Origin: Eukaryota sp. TZLM1-RC
Taxonomy: Eukaryota; Metamonada: BaSk clade
Length of the DNA: 64,000 nucleotides
Assembly (NCBI GenBank): GCA_040285825.1
Contig: JAUPSS010000002.1
Coordinates: forward strand, 930,001 to 994,000
Direction of reading: 5' to 3'
The notes beneath the pieces were generated by a model. It was not told the DNA's origin, did not search any database, and was given only the letters and a program-made list of their open reading frames with translations. Position 1 is the stretch's first letter. Each line of letters starts with the position of its first letter. The position numbers and the translations under genes are program-made. Of this stretch, positions 10,993 to 21,903 are shown piece by piece.

Positions 10993-11688
10993 ATGATTAT
11001 TGGCCGTTCTTCGGCTAACGAACAACAGGCTTCTCTGGATACTGCCTCACCTCTGGGTGAAACCAATCTCGGCCGTAGGGATTCCGCCTCCCATCTCGCC
11101 TACAATCCTCAAGATTCAGAGGAAGACCCTCTCACTCCTGCCAAGGATTCGTCTTCTCCTGAAGAAGCCAACGCAGACACCTCGAAAGGGGAATCTACCT
11201 CAACGGCTTCCAAGGAGTCGACAGATTCTACTGGTCAGGTTCGTCCCTCCTCTCCTTCTCCCAAGGTATCTACTTCTACTAAAACCAAATGGCAGTATAC
11301 CATGGAGAAATTCCGGAGGGATTTAGAACTATGGAACTTCCTGGATCTATACGCCTTAAAGGTAGAACTTGCTACTCGTGCTCTTAAGGACCATTTCAAG
11401 CAGTTCATGATTCAGATGTTTCTAAACGAGTCTCCTTCTCGGATTTCTTCCGTTGAAGAAGATGGAGACAACTTTAAGTTCTTGCTGATGCCCCAACCCT
11501 ATGATCCATTGACTCATCCAGATCCGGATTGTCTCATGGATTTCTATCCAATCCGTTTGGATAGAGAATCAGCAGTCGAACCTAATCCAGACCAAGTTTT
11601 CGCCGCTCGTAGTGCTGCTCGGTCAGGAGCTCTCGAGAGTATGGAACTCGTTGGAAACCCCTCCTACTCTCAGAAGCCTCCCAGCTAA
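10966..11688 (+). pseudogene. Element 1 gag (N-terminal part)
   Basis: Acidic, Ser/Thr/Pro-rich N-terminus followed by a folded stretch (WQYTMEKFRRDLELWNFLDL and on) typical of retrotransposon capsid proteins. The frame closes at 11688 and the protein continues in another frame from about 11612. Initiation is possible either at the ATG in the LTR (10966) or at the ATG right after it (10993). No zinc knuckle is left. The frame change near 11620-11690 could be programmed or a mutation; the other breaks in this element favour mutation. Confidence 0.6.
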
Positions 11689-12646
11689 TCCCGAAACCAC
11701 TCCCATACCTTCTCATCAAGAGAAAGTAGCTGTTCATGGTGAGGATGCAGATGGTAACCCATGCGTCTTCTGGGTACCCAGGAGTCAAGTTCTCTTTCCT
11801 GCTCCCTCCATCCCCAAACCCCTCTTTGGAGATTTGTCCGTTTCGGATCTCGACACTTTTCCTCCCATCTTTCTCCAATCTAACGTGGTGGATTTCGACT
11901 CTCTTAACGTGCCTAAAACATCCGAGTCCACCACCAAAATCAGGGACAGCCCCTCTCGCTGTTTCGCTACAATCACTCGAAATCCCTCCAAACGCTTCTT
12001 AAATCCTTTGAGTACATCTGACCCTGAATCTTCGAATATCAATAGAATTTTTAGTTTGTCTTCTGTTTGTGCCAATAAATCAATTAATTGTCCCCAGTTG
12101 ATAGAACTCTGGTTACAGATCAATAACATAGAGGTGTTTGGTCTCATTGATAGTGGAGCATCCATATCTGTCATCGCAAGAGACCTATCCACAAAATGCA
12201 AGATGGAAGACAGCTCTGAATCTGTCAAATTCATTGGTGTTATCGGAGAACCATCAAACTCTAACGGCAATGCCAAAGGAATCCTATCCTTCAATATCGG
12301 TAGCATTGCCAAAGTTGTGCATCTCACCAAATCGTTACCAATCGTTCCAGGCAACAACATTTTAATTATAGGAATAGACATTCTATATGAACTCGGCCTC
12401 ATGAACAACGACAGGGTATACATTCATCTCGATGAGCTTCACAGAACACTAATGTTACCTGAATCTGAGTTTGACCACAGAATTTCACAGATATCTGAAG
12501 GTGTCAAAAACATTCAAAGTTCACGTAAAATGTCAGGATGTCAAATAAAGCTCGATGTGATAAGTTGGTACACACCTCGGGGGAAGACAACTACTGGGCA
12601 GACATGCTATCCAGACAGGTCCCAACGACCGATCCTGTACGCATAA
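11612..12646 (+). pseudogene. Element 1 gag C-terminus and aspartic protease
   Basis: After a Pro/Ser-rich gag tail, a retropepsin-like domain carries the catalytic FGLIDSGASISVI (about 12140-12175) and the second-strand motif NILIIGIDILYELGL (about 12355-12400). The frame then meets the deletion near 12545 and goes out of frame, ending at 12646. The same two motifs exist in element 3 (GTDMLKALGL), which supports the protease call. Confidence 0.7.
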
Positions 12647-14279
12647 ACACAATCAACACTCATTCATCAGCGAGCGAGATCACCTATGAACCGTTTCACC
12701 CAATCTATTATATCAGAAACTATAATCCATCAGACGACTCTGCTCTTCCAGACTTAGACGATCTTCGGGGAACCCACAAAATCCTCATTTTAAAAGAGAA
12801 ATGTGCATCTGCAATCCCCATGTTCGATCCTTGGTTGAGTAGAATCCGTTCAGACAAAGACAAGCTGTTGCAGCTCACGAACGTTCATTTGATAACTGTT
12901 CCGTCAATCATCTTGACCTCTATGTTAACGAATCAGGCAAAATCATCATCCCGTCATCACTCATCAACGTCACGCTCTTGATTATACATGGTTATGTATC
13001 AGGCGATCATCCTAGTATGTCTGAGAGTTTACGCAGGCTATCCTCTAGCGACTACTACTGGCCCAGTATGACTGATGATATGAAGAAACACGTGCGTTCT
13101 TGTCCATTATGTCAGAAAACGGCACCTGTTCCCAAATCTATCATTCCATCCACCGGATCTCTCTGGACTGACAAACCCTTCGCGAGACTGAACGTGAACA
13201 CTATTGGTCCTCTTTCTCCAGATCAAGAGGCCAATAAGTACATCTTAGTTTTCGTGGACAGTTTCACTCGGTATACAATACTCGTACCCTTCAAAAAATT
13301 AAACGCAAGATTGACAGCCGACGCTTTGATTTGGAGTGTGTGTGCAATCTTCGGTATACCCTACAGCATTCACAGTGACAACGGCCCAGAATTCGCCAAC
13401 AACGTGTTTAAATCACTCTGCGAATTCTTATTTATCGATGTGACGAACGGTATTCCAAATTTCAGTCAATCAAATGGCCTAGTTGAACAACGTCATAGAG
13501 TCATATTACAAAATCTTAGGAAGCTCCTAATCGATTTTAACGCCCATGACAACTGGTCAGGATATATTCCTCACCTACAATTCTTAACGAATTCTTCTAA
13601 GAGCTCTGTCACAGGTTTCAGTCCATTCGAGCTTATGTTTGGGTCAGACGTCAGTCCCAAAGCTGATCCTTTATCAATTTTCTCCACCATCGAAAAGGCT
13701 ACCACTGAGTTCCCTTTCATTCTGGATATCCAATCTAAATTCAATCGATTGAAAGAAGGACGAAAAAAAGGAGAAATCACCCAAACATCGAAATCACCGG
13801 AGGAGAAGCCAAGCACGAGTAACCTGCTATTCGAAGTTGGATGCTTAATCCTCAAATCATCTAGTGACTCCAAATTACATGGAAATTATCTGGGCCCATA
13901 TCTGGTCATCGGCAAACCTAGTAAATCAACTTTATTAATAAAAAATTTAATCACAGGTGTCGAATCTAAGGCTAGCATTTCACAATGCAAATTATACCAT
14001 TCTGACAAGCCCACTGATGATGAGTTTTATCGCATCGTGGCCTCAGGTGATACTGAGGAACATCTTTTATTGGAAATTCTCAGCCGGGATGGTAACGAGT
14101 GTCAAGTCGTATACGCTGGAGATATACGAGGCACTGAGCCTGTCGACCGCATTAAGAACACTAAGGCCTACCAAGCCTTCCTCCAGACTAATAAGTCGCG
14201 ACCCCCTGCTAGTCAACCTGCTCGCAAACAACCTCGTAGAAGAGCCAGAGGAGATCGTCGAAAGGAGAGGAAGAAGTAG
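12540..14279 (+). pseudogene. Element 1 RNase H remnant and integrase
   Basis: Begins with the end of RNase H (WADMLSRQ), then a linker broken by a frame change near 12980, then an integrase: a zinc-binding region with CPLCQKTAPV, the core with SIHSDNGPEFANN and NGLVEQRHR, and a C-terminal basic tail (RRRARGDRRKERKK). The first catalytic Asp is replaced: LNVNTIGP has AAC at 13197-13199, where relatives have GAT/GAC (element 3 LNVDTIGP, element 2 CDTIGP). The integrase should therefore be inactive. The stop TAG (14277-14279) directly abuts the 3' LTR. Confidence 0.8.
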
Positions 14280-14468
14280 TGTTAGTCTTTACACTATTCT
14301 AGAGTGTAGTTAGACTTATCTATATATTCTTGTATATTAGTTTAATGTTTATTGTTCTGTCATGGAGACTTCACTAGTGATGGTATTGAAATTCACTATA
14401 GTTCATTTCCCGTCGTAATAAATTATTCTCTCTCTGTTCATATGTCTGATTCTAGCCCACAGGCATCA
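14280..14468 (+). repeat. 3' LTR of element 1
   Basis: Second copy of the 189-bp repeat, following a purine-rich tract (AAAGGAGAGGAAGAAG) that also encodes the last pol residues. Confidence 0.92.
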
Positions 14469-14793
14469 CAAGCTGATCTTTTCCGCATCCACCAACCAAT
14501 AACAATGCAAGAAGAAAACATTAAGGTTTTAGTCCAGCCTCAACCACCATAGTGTGAACTATGGCATATTTGACTTTACTCAAAGATTTGTAGATTGGGA
14601 AGATGTAGTAGTAATTACTCAAAACTGAACTGTTTTGGCATTAAATGAAGAAACTTCCAAATTTGATTGACAAAAATGGAAATGTGGATTGTCAAAGAGG
14701 ATCTAAATGTGGATTGTCATTTTTTAAACTTCATTGTTTAATTCATTCTTTACTGTTCTACTCTTAGTCTTTCTAGTCTTTAATCTATTGCTT
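14469..14793. other. Intergenic, 5' flank of ZC3H15
   Basis: No gene seen. A 15-bp direct repeat (AAATGTGGATTGTCA) occurs twice at about 14680-14720, just upstream of the ZC3H15 start. A short open stretch right after the LTR (to 14552) lacks recognisable motifs. Confidence 0.45.
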
Positions 14794-15685
14794 ATGCCAC
14801 CCAAAAAAGCCAAAGGTGCTCCTAAGTCTGCAAAAGTCAACAAGAAAGAAACTCAAAAGGTCATTGAAGACAAGACTTTTGGTCTCAAGAATAAGAACCG
14901 CTCTTCTAAGGTACGTTGTCTTCTTATCCATCTTATGCTAGGTTCAAAAATATGTTGAGAATGTCAAACAGCAAGCTATGAACAAGAACAAGAAAGGTGG
15001 TCCTACCAACACTGAGGCAGAGAAAGCCCGTCTCCGTAAGAAGCGTGAGGAAGAAGCTGAAATGGAAGCACTCCTCAACCAAGTTGTGGTTCAGCCCAAG
15101 CCTAAGTTTGGGCAAAACCCTGCTGATGTTCCATGTGCTCAATTTGCAGCCACGGGTTCATGTCCGAGAGGCTCCAAATGTAAGTTTCAACACGGACATC
15201 GTGCTGCTAAGGAAAAACTCAACCTTTATGTTGATCAGCGTGAACAACTCAACGCCTCCGAGGCTCTTGAAAAAGTCACAACGGACATTGTTTGTAAACA
15301 TTTCCTAGAGGCTGTCAATAACAATTCTTATGGGTTCAACTGGAGATGTCCTGAAGGAGGTCACAATTGCAAATATCAACACAAGCTGTTGGAAGGATGG
15401 GTTCCAGTCACTAGTGGTACTCCAGCTGACATTGATGAAGAAGAGCAGGAGCCCATAGAGGAAATGATAGAACGGGAAAGGTCTTTGATTACAACACATA
15501 CACCCGTTACAGATGAGACCTTCAGAATCTGGAAGGAGCGTAAGCTAAAGGAGAAGTCTGAGAAACTCCAAAAAGAGGAAGAGGAAGCTATGGAATCGTT
15601 TAAATCTGGTCGACGTGATCAAGGAACAGTTTCTGGAAGGGCGTACTTTAAGTTTGATCCAAGTCTTTTTGATGACCAAGACTAG
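14794..15685 (+). CDS. ZC3H15: ZC3H15/Tma46-like DRG family regulatory protein (DFRP1), two exons
   Basis: Stabilising partner of the DRG1 GTPase, acting in translation and ribosome-associated control. Exon 1 is 14794-14910 and exon 2 is 14942-15685, giving 286 residues. The N-terminus MPPKKAKGAPKSAK...EDKTFGLKNKN is diagnostic, and the intron sits exactly in the conserved KNKN.S.KVQKYV stretch. Two CCCH fingers follow: CAQFAATGSCPRGSKCKFQH and a longer one ending CPEGGHNCKYQH. The C-terminal DFRP region (EEMIERERSL...FRIWKERKL) is present. Without splicing the two halves lie in different frames. It is complete and shows no damage. Confidence 0.92.
14911..14941 (+). other. 31-nt intron in ZC3H15
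   Basis: The donor is GTACGT and the acceptor TGCTAG; splicing is in phase 0 between AAG and GTT and gives SSK-VQKYVEN, as in the family. Together with the 34-nt GID8 intron it shows that this genome uses very short introns. Confidence 0.88.
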
Positions 15686-16185
15686 CTGTGTGTTTTTCTT
15701 GTTAAGTTGCATGGTTTAATGTGTGGTGTTCGACTGTACGTTTTTTGTAGATTGGGTTACGTTTTTTGGTTGTTTAAATAAACTTTGTTTATTGCATTTT
15801 TTGGTCTCTATCAGTTCAAACAATGTGTTTAGAATGTTTGACCTTTGAATGTTCGTCAAATGATTTTCTCCATCGAAAACTCCACTATAAGTGCGTTTAA
15901 GGGGACACTATTGTCAGCTCTATAACTTCAATTCACTCAAGTCGAGATTTCTTAAATGAATCTCATTAGATTTAGAATTATAAGTCACAGTGAGAGAAAT
16001 GTATTAACCCATTACAGGAGGACGATTCTGACGCCATTAAAGGGTCAAGTATACGAAAACATCCGCTACATTATAAAGATTTCATTTTGACTTTGGCAAT
16101 TTCTTAAAATAGAATTCTTCAAACAAAAGAAAACTGGCAAAATTTTCGTTTTTTCCCAACCTATCCATCAAGGCAGTCACCTAGT
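15686..16185. other. 3' flank of ZC3H15 and 5' flank of the FHA gene
   Basis: 500 bp with no gene recognised. TTTAAATAAACTTTG at about 15771 is a plausible polyadenylation region for ZC3H15. Confidence 0.4.
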
Positions 16186-18315
16186 ATGAGCACTTTCGTC
16201 GAGACATCGCCTATGGACCATCTGTCCATAACTCCTACTCCAGCGGTGACTAAGCAGCGCATTTTTAATTATCCTATGCGTCCTCCTGCTTCTATCCGTT
16301 CAAAGTACCCAGCAAATGCCTCCACGGTAGAACCTTCTCCTCTATCTCGTGTATCTGATAGAGGTCCTTCTTCTGTTGGATTTTTACCACATACTCCAGC
16401 TTCAAAAGGGATGCTACAGTACCCTTTTCAAACACCACCCTCCATTGCTAGATCAGATATTTCTGATGATGAATGCCATGGGTGCCTTGATGTTCTGGAC
16501 CCCCGTACCCTTGCTGTTGTTGACCATCACTTTATTTTCCATCTTCCCTACAAAATTGGTTCTTCATTAACCAACAATTTAATTATTAAATCCGATAATT
16601 CAATTGTTGATTGTCATGCTGAAATTGTAGCTGATCCCGACGGTCGCCTTGTTCTTCTCCCTCTTGAAGATTGTCACTTTTACTCTCTTGGTCAACTGTT
16701 TTCAGGTCATGATTCATGTGAATTGGTTGATAATTTGGTGTTTCTTATTGGAGACACCCCTGTAAGATTCTCAGTTCCCGAACCCTGTCATTTGCCTCCA
16801 ATGCTAACTCCCAGCAGCGCTCCTGTTGCAGCACTTAAGTTGATGCCAAAGGTTTATTCTCCAATCGCCAAGCTTTTGTCTTTTGAAGAAACTGTTGATC
16901 CTAGGTGTGCTCAACCACTGGAGCTTCCTCCTGATTTAGTTCGAATGGCATTATTGTTATCCGCATCTAGGAAAAGGGAAACTCAACCGAGACCAATCAA
17001 TCCCGATTTTGATCGATTTGTGGCAGAACCAACTTGTAGAAGTAATTTCTTACCCCCACTTAATAAAATGGAGTGGAAAGAGCTGAAGGGACAGGCTATG
17101 CAAATTGGTTCTTTTGAAATTGAGCAATCCACTCCACAATCAATGCTTGGTACCAATCAAGTTGAGTTTCCTCATGATGAATTACCTGCACTCAAACCAT
17201 TGGAACCTTCATCCTTGTCACCCTTGCCGTCAAAACCATTCCTGATTACTACTGAGGTTGACACAATGACCCCAGAACGTGTTGAATTTTTGGATAAGGC
17301 AACTGGGAGGAGCAGTAGTTCAAAGCTTTCGGTTAAGTTTATTGGAAGTCTTTCACTAGGAGTTTCCAGTAATCAATCAATTCAGCACTTGCCATCTTGT
17401 ACAATACAAGCCCCTCCAGCTCGTGATTCACAGAGTCAATGCATTCTTGAACTCAATGAACAGGGTCTTCAAACTGATGTTACCAATCTCGAATCAAAAG
17501 AAATTAATACTGAATTCACCACTCCATCTACAACTGATGCCGAAGTTCAAGCATCAATGACCGTACAACCAATAATGCAGTCATTCCTTGATACTAACTT
17601 GGCTGAGGGTAGTTTTGATGTAGAAAACTCTATGAACCCTTTCACCTCTGATTTAACCACTAAGTCAGCTAATACTTTAGGCAAAATTGATTTGGAAACA
17701 ATCCCTGTAACATGTGATAAAACGGAGGATGTTGAGAAGCATTTGGCGATGGTCGAACGTCCAACGACTGTCAAGGATTCTATGAAAGCTTCTGACAACA
17801 TTACTGTTAATGGCACGATTGGTAAAGATTTCAATGAACAAGAACAAGCCACAGAAGTTGTAGAAGAATATTATGAAGAAGTAACTGAAGAAGAAACCCA
17901 AGAATCAGAATCGGAAGATGAAACATCTGTGTCTGACAATGTACGTGCAGAATCTCCTCCTCCAAAGAAACCTCCCAAACGAGGCCGCCCTCCCAAATTT
18001 GCACAAACGTCCCCTCCCGTTACTCGCGTTCGAGCAAGAAAAGCTGTCCAGTCAACTGCTTCAAAAGACAGTAAAGAAGGGGAAACGCAACCAGTCAAAA
18101 AACGAGGCCGAGGAAGACCCAAAGTCATCAAAAATCCAAATCTTGAAGCACAAACCCAATTAAGCAAGTCTAGAAAACGTTCTTCTTCTAGCGCAATTCA
18201 AGATGTTGAGCCCAAATGTAAGTCCACTAGATATAGACTTCGTTCAACTGATTCCCCCTTTAGTCCTATTAAGACCACTAGAGCTACTAGAGGTAGAAGA
18301 AGGCAGACAAACTAA
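16186..18315 (+). CDS. FHA-domain protein with C-terminal AT-hooks
   Basis: 709-residue protein, probably nuclear. After a Pro/Ser-rich N-terminus, residues about 101-197 resemble a forkhead-associated (phosphothreonine-binding) domain: YKIGSSLTNNLIIKSDNSI, then CHAEIV and VFLIGDTPVRF. A long low-complexity middle follows, then an acidic Glu-rich block (about 560-580). Two AT-hook-like motifs, KRGRPPKF (about 598-605) and KKRGRGRPK (about 637-645), lie in a basic tail and should bind the minor groove of AT-rich DNA. The orthologue is not recognised. The last roughly 75 codons and 3' UTR are duplicated in inverted orientation at 10376-10752. An ATG closely follows stops upstream, so the start is reasonable. 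Confidence 0.7.
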   Translation: MSTFVETSPMDHLSITPTPAVTKQRIFNYPMRPPASIRSKYPANASTVEPSPLSRVSDRGPSSVGFLPHTPASKGMLQYPFQTPPSIARSDISDDECHGCLDVLDPRTLAVVDHHFIFHLPYKIGSSLTNNLIIKSDNSIVDCHAEIVADPDGRLVLLPLEDCHFYSLGQLFSGHDSCELVDNLVFLIGDTPVRFSVPEPCHLPPMLTPSSAPVAALKLMPKVYSPIAKLLSFEETVDPRCAQPLELPPDLVRMALLLSASRKRETQPRPINPDFDRFVAEPTCRSNFLPPLNKMEWKELKGQAMQIGSFEIEQSTPQSMLGTNQVEFPHDELPALKPLEPSSLSPLPSKPFLITTEVDTMTPERVEFLDKATGRSSSSKLSVKFIGSLSLGVSSNQSIQHLPSCTIQAPPARDSQSQCILELNEQGLQTDVTNLESKEINTEFTTPSTTDAEVQASMTVQPIMQSFLDTNLAEGSFDVENSMNPFTSDLTTKSANTLGKIDLETIPVTCDKTEDVEKHLAMVERPTTVKDSMKASDNITVNGTIGKDFNEQEQATEVVEEYYEEVTEEETQESESEDETSVSDNVRAESPPPKKPPKRGRPPKFAQTSPPVTRVRARKAVQSTASKDSKEGETQPVKKRGRGRPKVIKNPNLEAQTQLSKSRKRSSSSAIQDVEPKCKSTRYRLRSTDSPFSPIKTTRATRGRRRQTN

Positions 18316-18584
18316 GTCTTGCTTTGTTTTTCTTTTTAGTCTTTTCTAGTTTTGTGTAAATAACACTTTGTATTCATGTTCATCCTGTGATATTTAGGTT
18401 GGTTTTAAATATCTACTTGGATCTTGAATATAAGTATAAATATACTGTTTCTTCTTTAGTGATCATTTACTTTTTTTATTATGAATTATTTCAGCTTTTC
18501 TATCAAGATTGCATGATTTGGTGAAAAGCCAGAAGTGCGTTTTGATAGAAATTCACCATAATCAAATATTAATTTTAAATTAAA

Positions 18585-19512
18585 AAAAATTTATTTTCTA
18601 CGAAGAATCAAATAAAACAAAACAAACCAAAACACATAAGAAACTAAATTCTCCACGCCAACTCTTGATGAATCCTTATAAAGTTTGGACATCATTAAAC
18701 TCAAGTACTTGGGAACACTTCTGTACAAAGCGAAAATGATACGATTCTTCCATAAATTCCCTGCAAAATTCTTACCACTTGAACGACATAAATTACCAAA
18801 ATCATTGATGAAATTCAAGGCCGATTGTCCAATGTTGCCAAAAATCGAAAAGGCAAAAGGAACAAACGAAAACTTCGAGTAAAGATTCTTATTTAAATCA
18901 TTTAATATTTCAGTATATTTATCTCTCTTACGATCTTCAGCCTTGTTTAAATGACCATTAGTACTAAGTAAAACATCATCGCGATAAACAAAAGCAAAGG
19001 GATCAACTGTAGTGAAATCAACAACAACTTGAGAGGAATCCACAAAAGGAGCAATTAAATCACCTCGACGTGAATTAAAGAGATTATCATCACTATAATG
19101 CTTCAACAAAGGTTCTACTTTGCAACTAAAATTGTAACACTTGAACATCTCATATGTCACATCACGAACGGCATTATGAAGAACTGACCTATATTGGAGA
19201 AATTTCTTACAGCTCACAATATGACGGAAATTGGCAGTAGGTTTTTTGTTACAAATACAATAAGAATTGTCCAAAAGACCACTTGTATACATCCCTAATC
19301 TCAACCGCATGTTTTGTTTCCAAGCTTCATTTGTTAAGTGAAGACCAAATGGCCTTGGTTGCTGAGATATTAAACTAGTGCAGTTCTGAATGTCTGATAA
19401 AAAGGCAGCAAAGACGGGATTATTAATCTTAGTCACACTAAGTCGTTTAGAAAAATCCAGGTCTTCAAAACCAATAAGAACAGACTTCTGTAATTTCACA
19501 ACAGCAAGATAT
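18585..19512 (-). pseudogene. Non-LTR retrotransposon C-terminal unit, RLE family C
   Basis: A frame of about 300 codons without internal stops, related to families B and D. It has a segment with RPFGLHLTNEAWKQNMRLRL, a CIC...FRHIVSC zinc knuckle, LQYRSVLHNAVRD, and a restriction-like endonuclease core (RRGDLIAPFVD...VVVDFTT). The C-terminus has SALNFINDF and a WKNRIIFALYRSVP helix. No reverse transcriptase precedes it; the sequence stops being similar at about 19510, only 60 bp before the syntaxin start, and no ATG opens the frame. It is therefore a 5'-truncated insertion or a domain-only unit rather than a host gene. Its 3' end lies against the 3' UTR of the FHA gene. Confidence 0.75.
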
Positions 19513-19572
19513 ATTAATTTTCATTTTTTACTAGTGTTTCTTGTTTTGAATTTTTAACATACCTGTGTTACA

Positions 19573-20307
19573 ATGTATCACAGACATCCCTGCTTTAGAG
19601 ATTGTACTCAACAACTACGAGCATCATTTCCTTCGTCCTCGACTTTTCTTGACTCACACAAATCACCAACTGCTACATCTTCTATTCAGCTTGATATTAA
19701 ACCTTTTCAAGTTCTTTGGGATAAACTCAACTCAGCTTCTAATGCTGCTCAAGTTGCACTTTTTACTAGACAAATTAAATCTCTTTATCAATCACACGAC
19801 CCTCATCCTCTTTTGGATGGTGTCATTTCCTGTCTCACCGAACGTGCTTCCTTGACCAGTAGGAAGTTTCTTTCTTCCAATACTAAGCCTTTTATCTCTT
19901 CCTCGCATTCTCTGAAACCTGATCAGTTTGACACTATACGAAAACGACTTGTTCAGTACGATGAAGATTCCAAGTGTGACTCTACTGCTCAACAATCTCA
20001 ACTGGTTTCCCACCAAGTAGCAGTTGCTCGTGATGTGTCATCTCTGTCAACTGATGTTTCACACCTCGAAACTATGGTACGTGATGTCGTGATGCTCAAT
20101 CAATTCATAGCAGAACAAGTGGATAAGCAGTTTCAGGATGTTGTGATGATCCAGAGGGATGTTAGGGAAGCAGTCAACAATGTTGATTCTGGAGTTGATA
20201 TTTTGTATAAAAGTTTGTCTTTATTGAAAAAAACCAAGAAAATACCATTTTTCATATTGGTTGGGGCCTCTGTGTTGCTTTTGTTGATGGATAGAATAAA
20301 TCCCTAG
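19573..20307 (+). CDS. STX18: Syntaxin-18/Ufe1-type Qa-SNARE
   Basis: 244-residue tail-anchored SNARE for retrograde Golgi-to-ER fusion. The N-terminal CFRDCTQQLRA resembles the syntaxin-18 start (LFR.CVK..R). The SNARE motif lies at about 160-218 with the central-layer Gln in MLNQFIAEQVDKQ, and the basic KKTKK precedes a single C-terminal membrane segment (IPFFILVGASVLLLLMD). The lumenal tail is only four residues, as in the family. The COPI alpha gene elsewhere in the window acts on the same route, but the two are not linked. Start: first ATG in frame; only about 60 bp separate it from the retrotransposon fragment upstream, so the promoter may be partly retrotransposon sequence. Confidence 0.8.
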   Translation: MYHRHPCFRDCTQQLRASFPSSSTFLDSHKSPTATSSIQLDIKPFQVLWDKLNSASNAAQVALFTRQIKSLYQSHDPHPLLDGVISCLTERASLTSRKFLSSNTKPFISSSHSLKPDQFDTIRKRLVQYDEDSKCDSTAQQSQLVSHQVAVARDVSSLSTDVSHLETMVRDVVMLNQFIAEQVDKQFQDVVMIQRDVREAVNNVDSGVDILYKSLSLLKKTKKIPFFILVGASVLLLLMDRINP

Positions 20308-21060
20308 TATTTTCTTTACTTTTTCAAGAAAGTTGTAGGGTACCAAATAATTTTAAACATTCTAAATTTAAAATCACTTAAGTTTTTTAGTATTTTTAGA
20401 GGAATATGTTTGTCACGGCGTTTGTCGTAGTTTCGATTTGTATAGTGTTTTAAGGCCAGTTTTGTTTAAGCAATAGTGAAGTGATTGACATGATTATCAT
20501 CCAATTACGGAACAAATGGCAAAGTCTCAAGACACTCTAAAATGGTGTAAGCAACAAACATGTACCGTCAATAGGCTGAGGTATTTGGAAAACCTCATAG
20601 ACGAGATCATGTTTTGTGTATCTTCAGACTTTCGTGTTGTTTCGCAAGCACAAGTCTGAAGGAAAGTTTGACTTTCTTGATAATGACAGCAATCTCATCA
20701 CATTTGAATATCTATACAAACTTCTTAATATCTATACAAACTATCTATATGAGGTATTGTAAAATAGGGGTTTAAGATGAGTGCTACGACATGCATTTCA
20801 GACAGTGTTATTGAACATTTCAAAGAAATAAATTAATTGTTATTAATATTAATAACTACAATAATACTTGACACATTTAAAGCTCTTCTTTAAAGTGCGA
20901 TTGAATTGGTCAGAGACTGGCTAGTTGATTAAAAAAATGCTCGCTGAACATAAGAATGAGTCTGAGGAATTACATGTTGATTGTGGTATCAGTAGTTCTT
21001 CTTGTTTTGTATATACAAAATTTACTTAATCGTTTTGATTTATGGATCTAGGAAGATCTA
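20308..21060. other. 750 bp without a recognisable gene
   Basis: AT-rich, stop-rich in all frames. No motif, RNA gene or repeat that I could recognise. It may be decayed body of the retrotransposon whose C-terminus follows. Confidence 0.4.
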
Positions 21061-21179
21061 TTTGAAACCGAAATTTAATCCAATTGGAAAAATGGAAAAA
21101 TATTCTTTATTGGTTGAAGAAAGAAATCGATTGACAGATACCTTAACAATACAATAACCCAAATTCGTGGGAAAATTAT

Positions 21180-21703
21180 TTCCAGTTTTAAAGAAGATGA
21201 AAATCAAAAAACAATAGACACATTCATGGAGTCTAAAGTACAATATTCAATGAACTATGCCATATTGAACTTAAAGAATATGAACGCTGATCATCATTGC
21301 TTGTCCTTGTTGATTGATCTACCTCCTAGAATCATTAAATTTGCAATTAATTCTTCCTTAAATGTCTTACCTCATGCTGAAATCGTTATCGATGGAAAAT
21401 ATGTCGAAAATCCCAAATAATTCTAAACTTTTGTCTCCTGGGTGTCAGTTATGTCAATTTGGACCTACAACGTTGTGTCACATTTTCTGCAGTTGTCCAA
21501 GTTATCAAATCGCCGAAATACATAATAGACCTAAATTGAGACATGATTCATTTTTAAATAATTTTGTTAACCTCCTACTTCCTTTTCTAGATCATATGAT
21601 GTTTACCTTATATTTACATGGCACGCTTGGACCACTTGCTTTATCTTTCTTGGATGATTCTGTTGAAACTGTGAAACAACGTATAGGAAAATTTTTTTAA
21701 CAA
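21180..21703 (+). pseudogene. Non-LTR retrotransposon C-terminal remnant (zinc knuckle), family E
   Basis: Two overlapping frames together give the segment that follows the RT domain in many LINE-like proteins: FAINSSLNVLPH, then a knuckle CQLCQFGPTTLCHIFCSC and RPKLRHDSFLNNFV. The frame changes near 21410, so the copy is broken. It does not show the RLE signature of families A-D, so it is either a different clade or a truncated one. Confidence 0.55.
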
Positions 21704-21903
21704 AATGTTTTGACAGAACAGAATTGTATTTTCAATTTTTAAAGGTGTTGTCCCCTATTATCTGAAGGAAAAACTTCCAGTCAATTCTTTTTGGCTGATT
21801 TGGGTATGAAAATTTAGAAATTTAATTTTGTTGTTTAGTTTCTCGTTGGAATAAATTCAAATGTTGAAAAACAGTTTATTCCAAACTTTCAATATCTGTA
21901 TCA

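Larger units (their letters stand above)
10804..14468 (+). mobile_element. Ty3/gypsy LTR retrotransposon 'element 1', RT-deleted
   Basis: Bounded by two 189-bp LTRs (10804-10992 and 14280-14468) that start TGTTAG, end ATCA and differ at about four transition sites. Flanks read TAAG and CAAG, an imperfect 4-bp target duplication. The internal region encodes gag, protease and integrase but no reverse transcriptase: at about 12545 the protease-RT linker (GCQIKLD) runs directly into the end of RNase H (GEDNYWADMLSR). The element is therefore non-autonomous. Its proteins are close relatives of those of element 3 (35.8-52.4 kb). Confidence 0.9.

Noticed and set aside
14352-14552. 66-codon frame crossing the right LTR of element 1
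   Set aside because: Most of it is LTR sequence that also precedes gag; the part beyond the LTR has no recognisable motif.
490-18315. Reassigned stop codons as an explanation for broken frames
   Set aside because: TGA (GID8), TAG (ZC3H15) and TAA (FHA gene, COPA) all end genes exactly where their families end.
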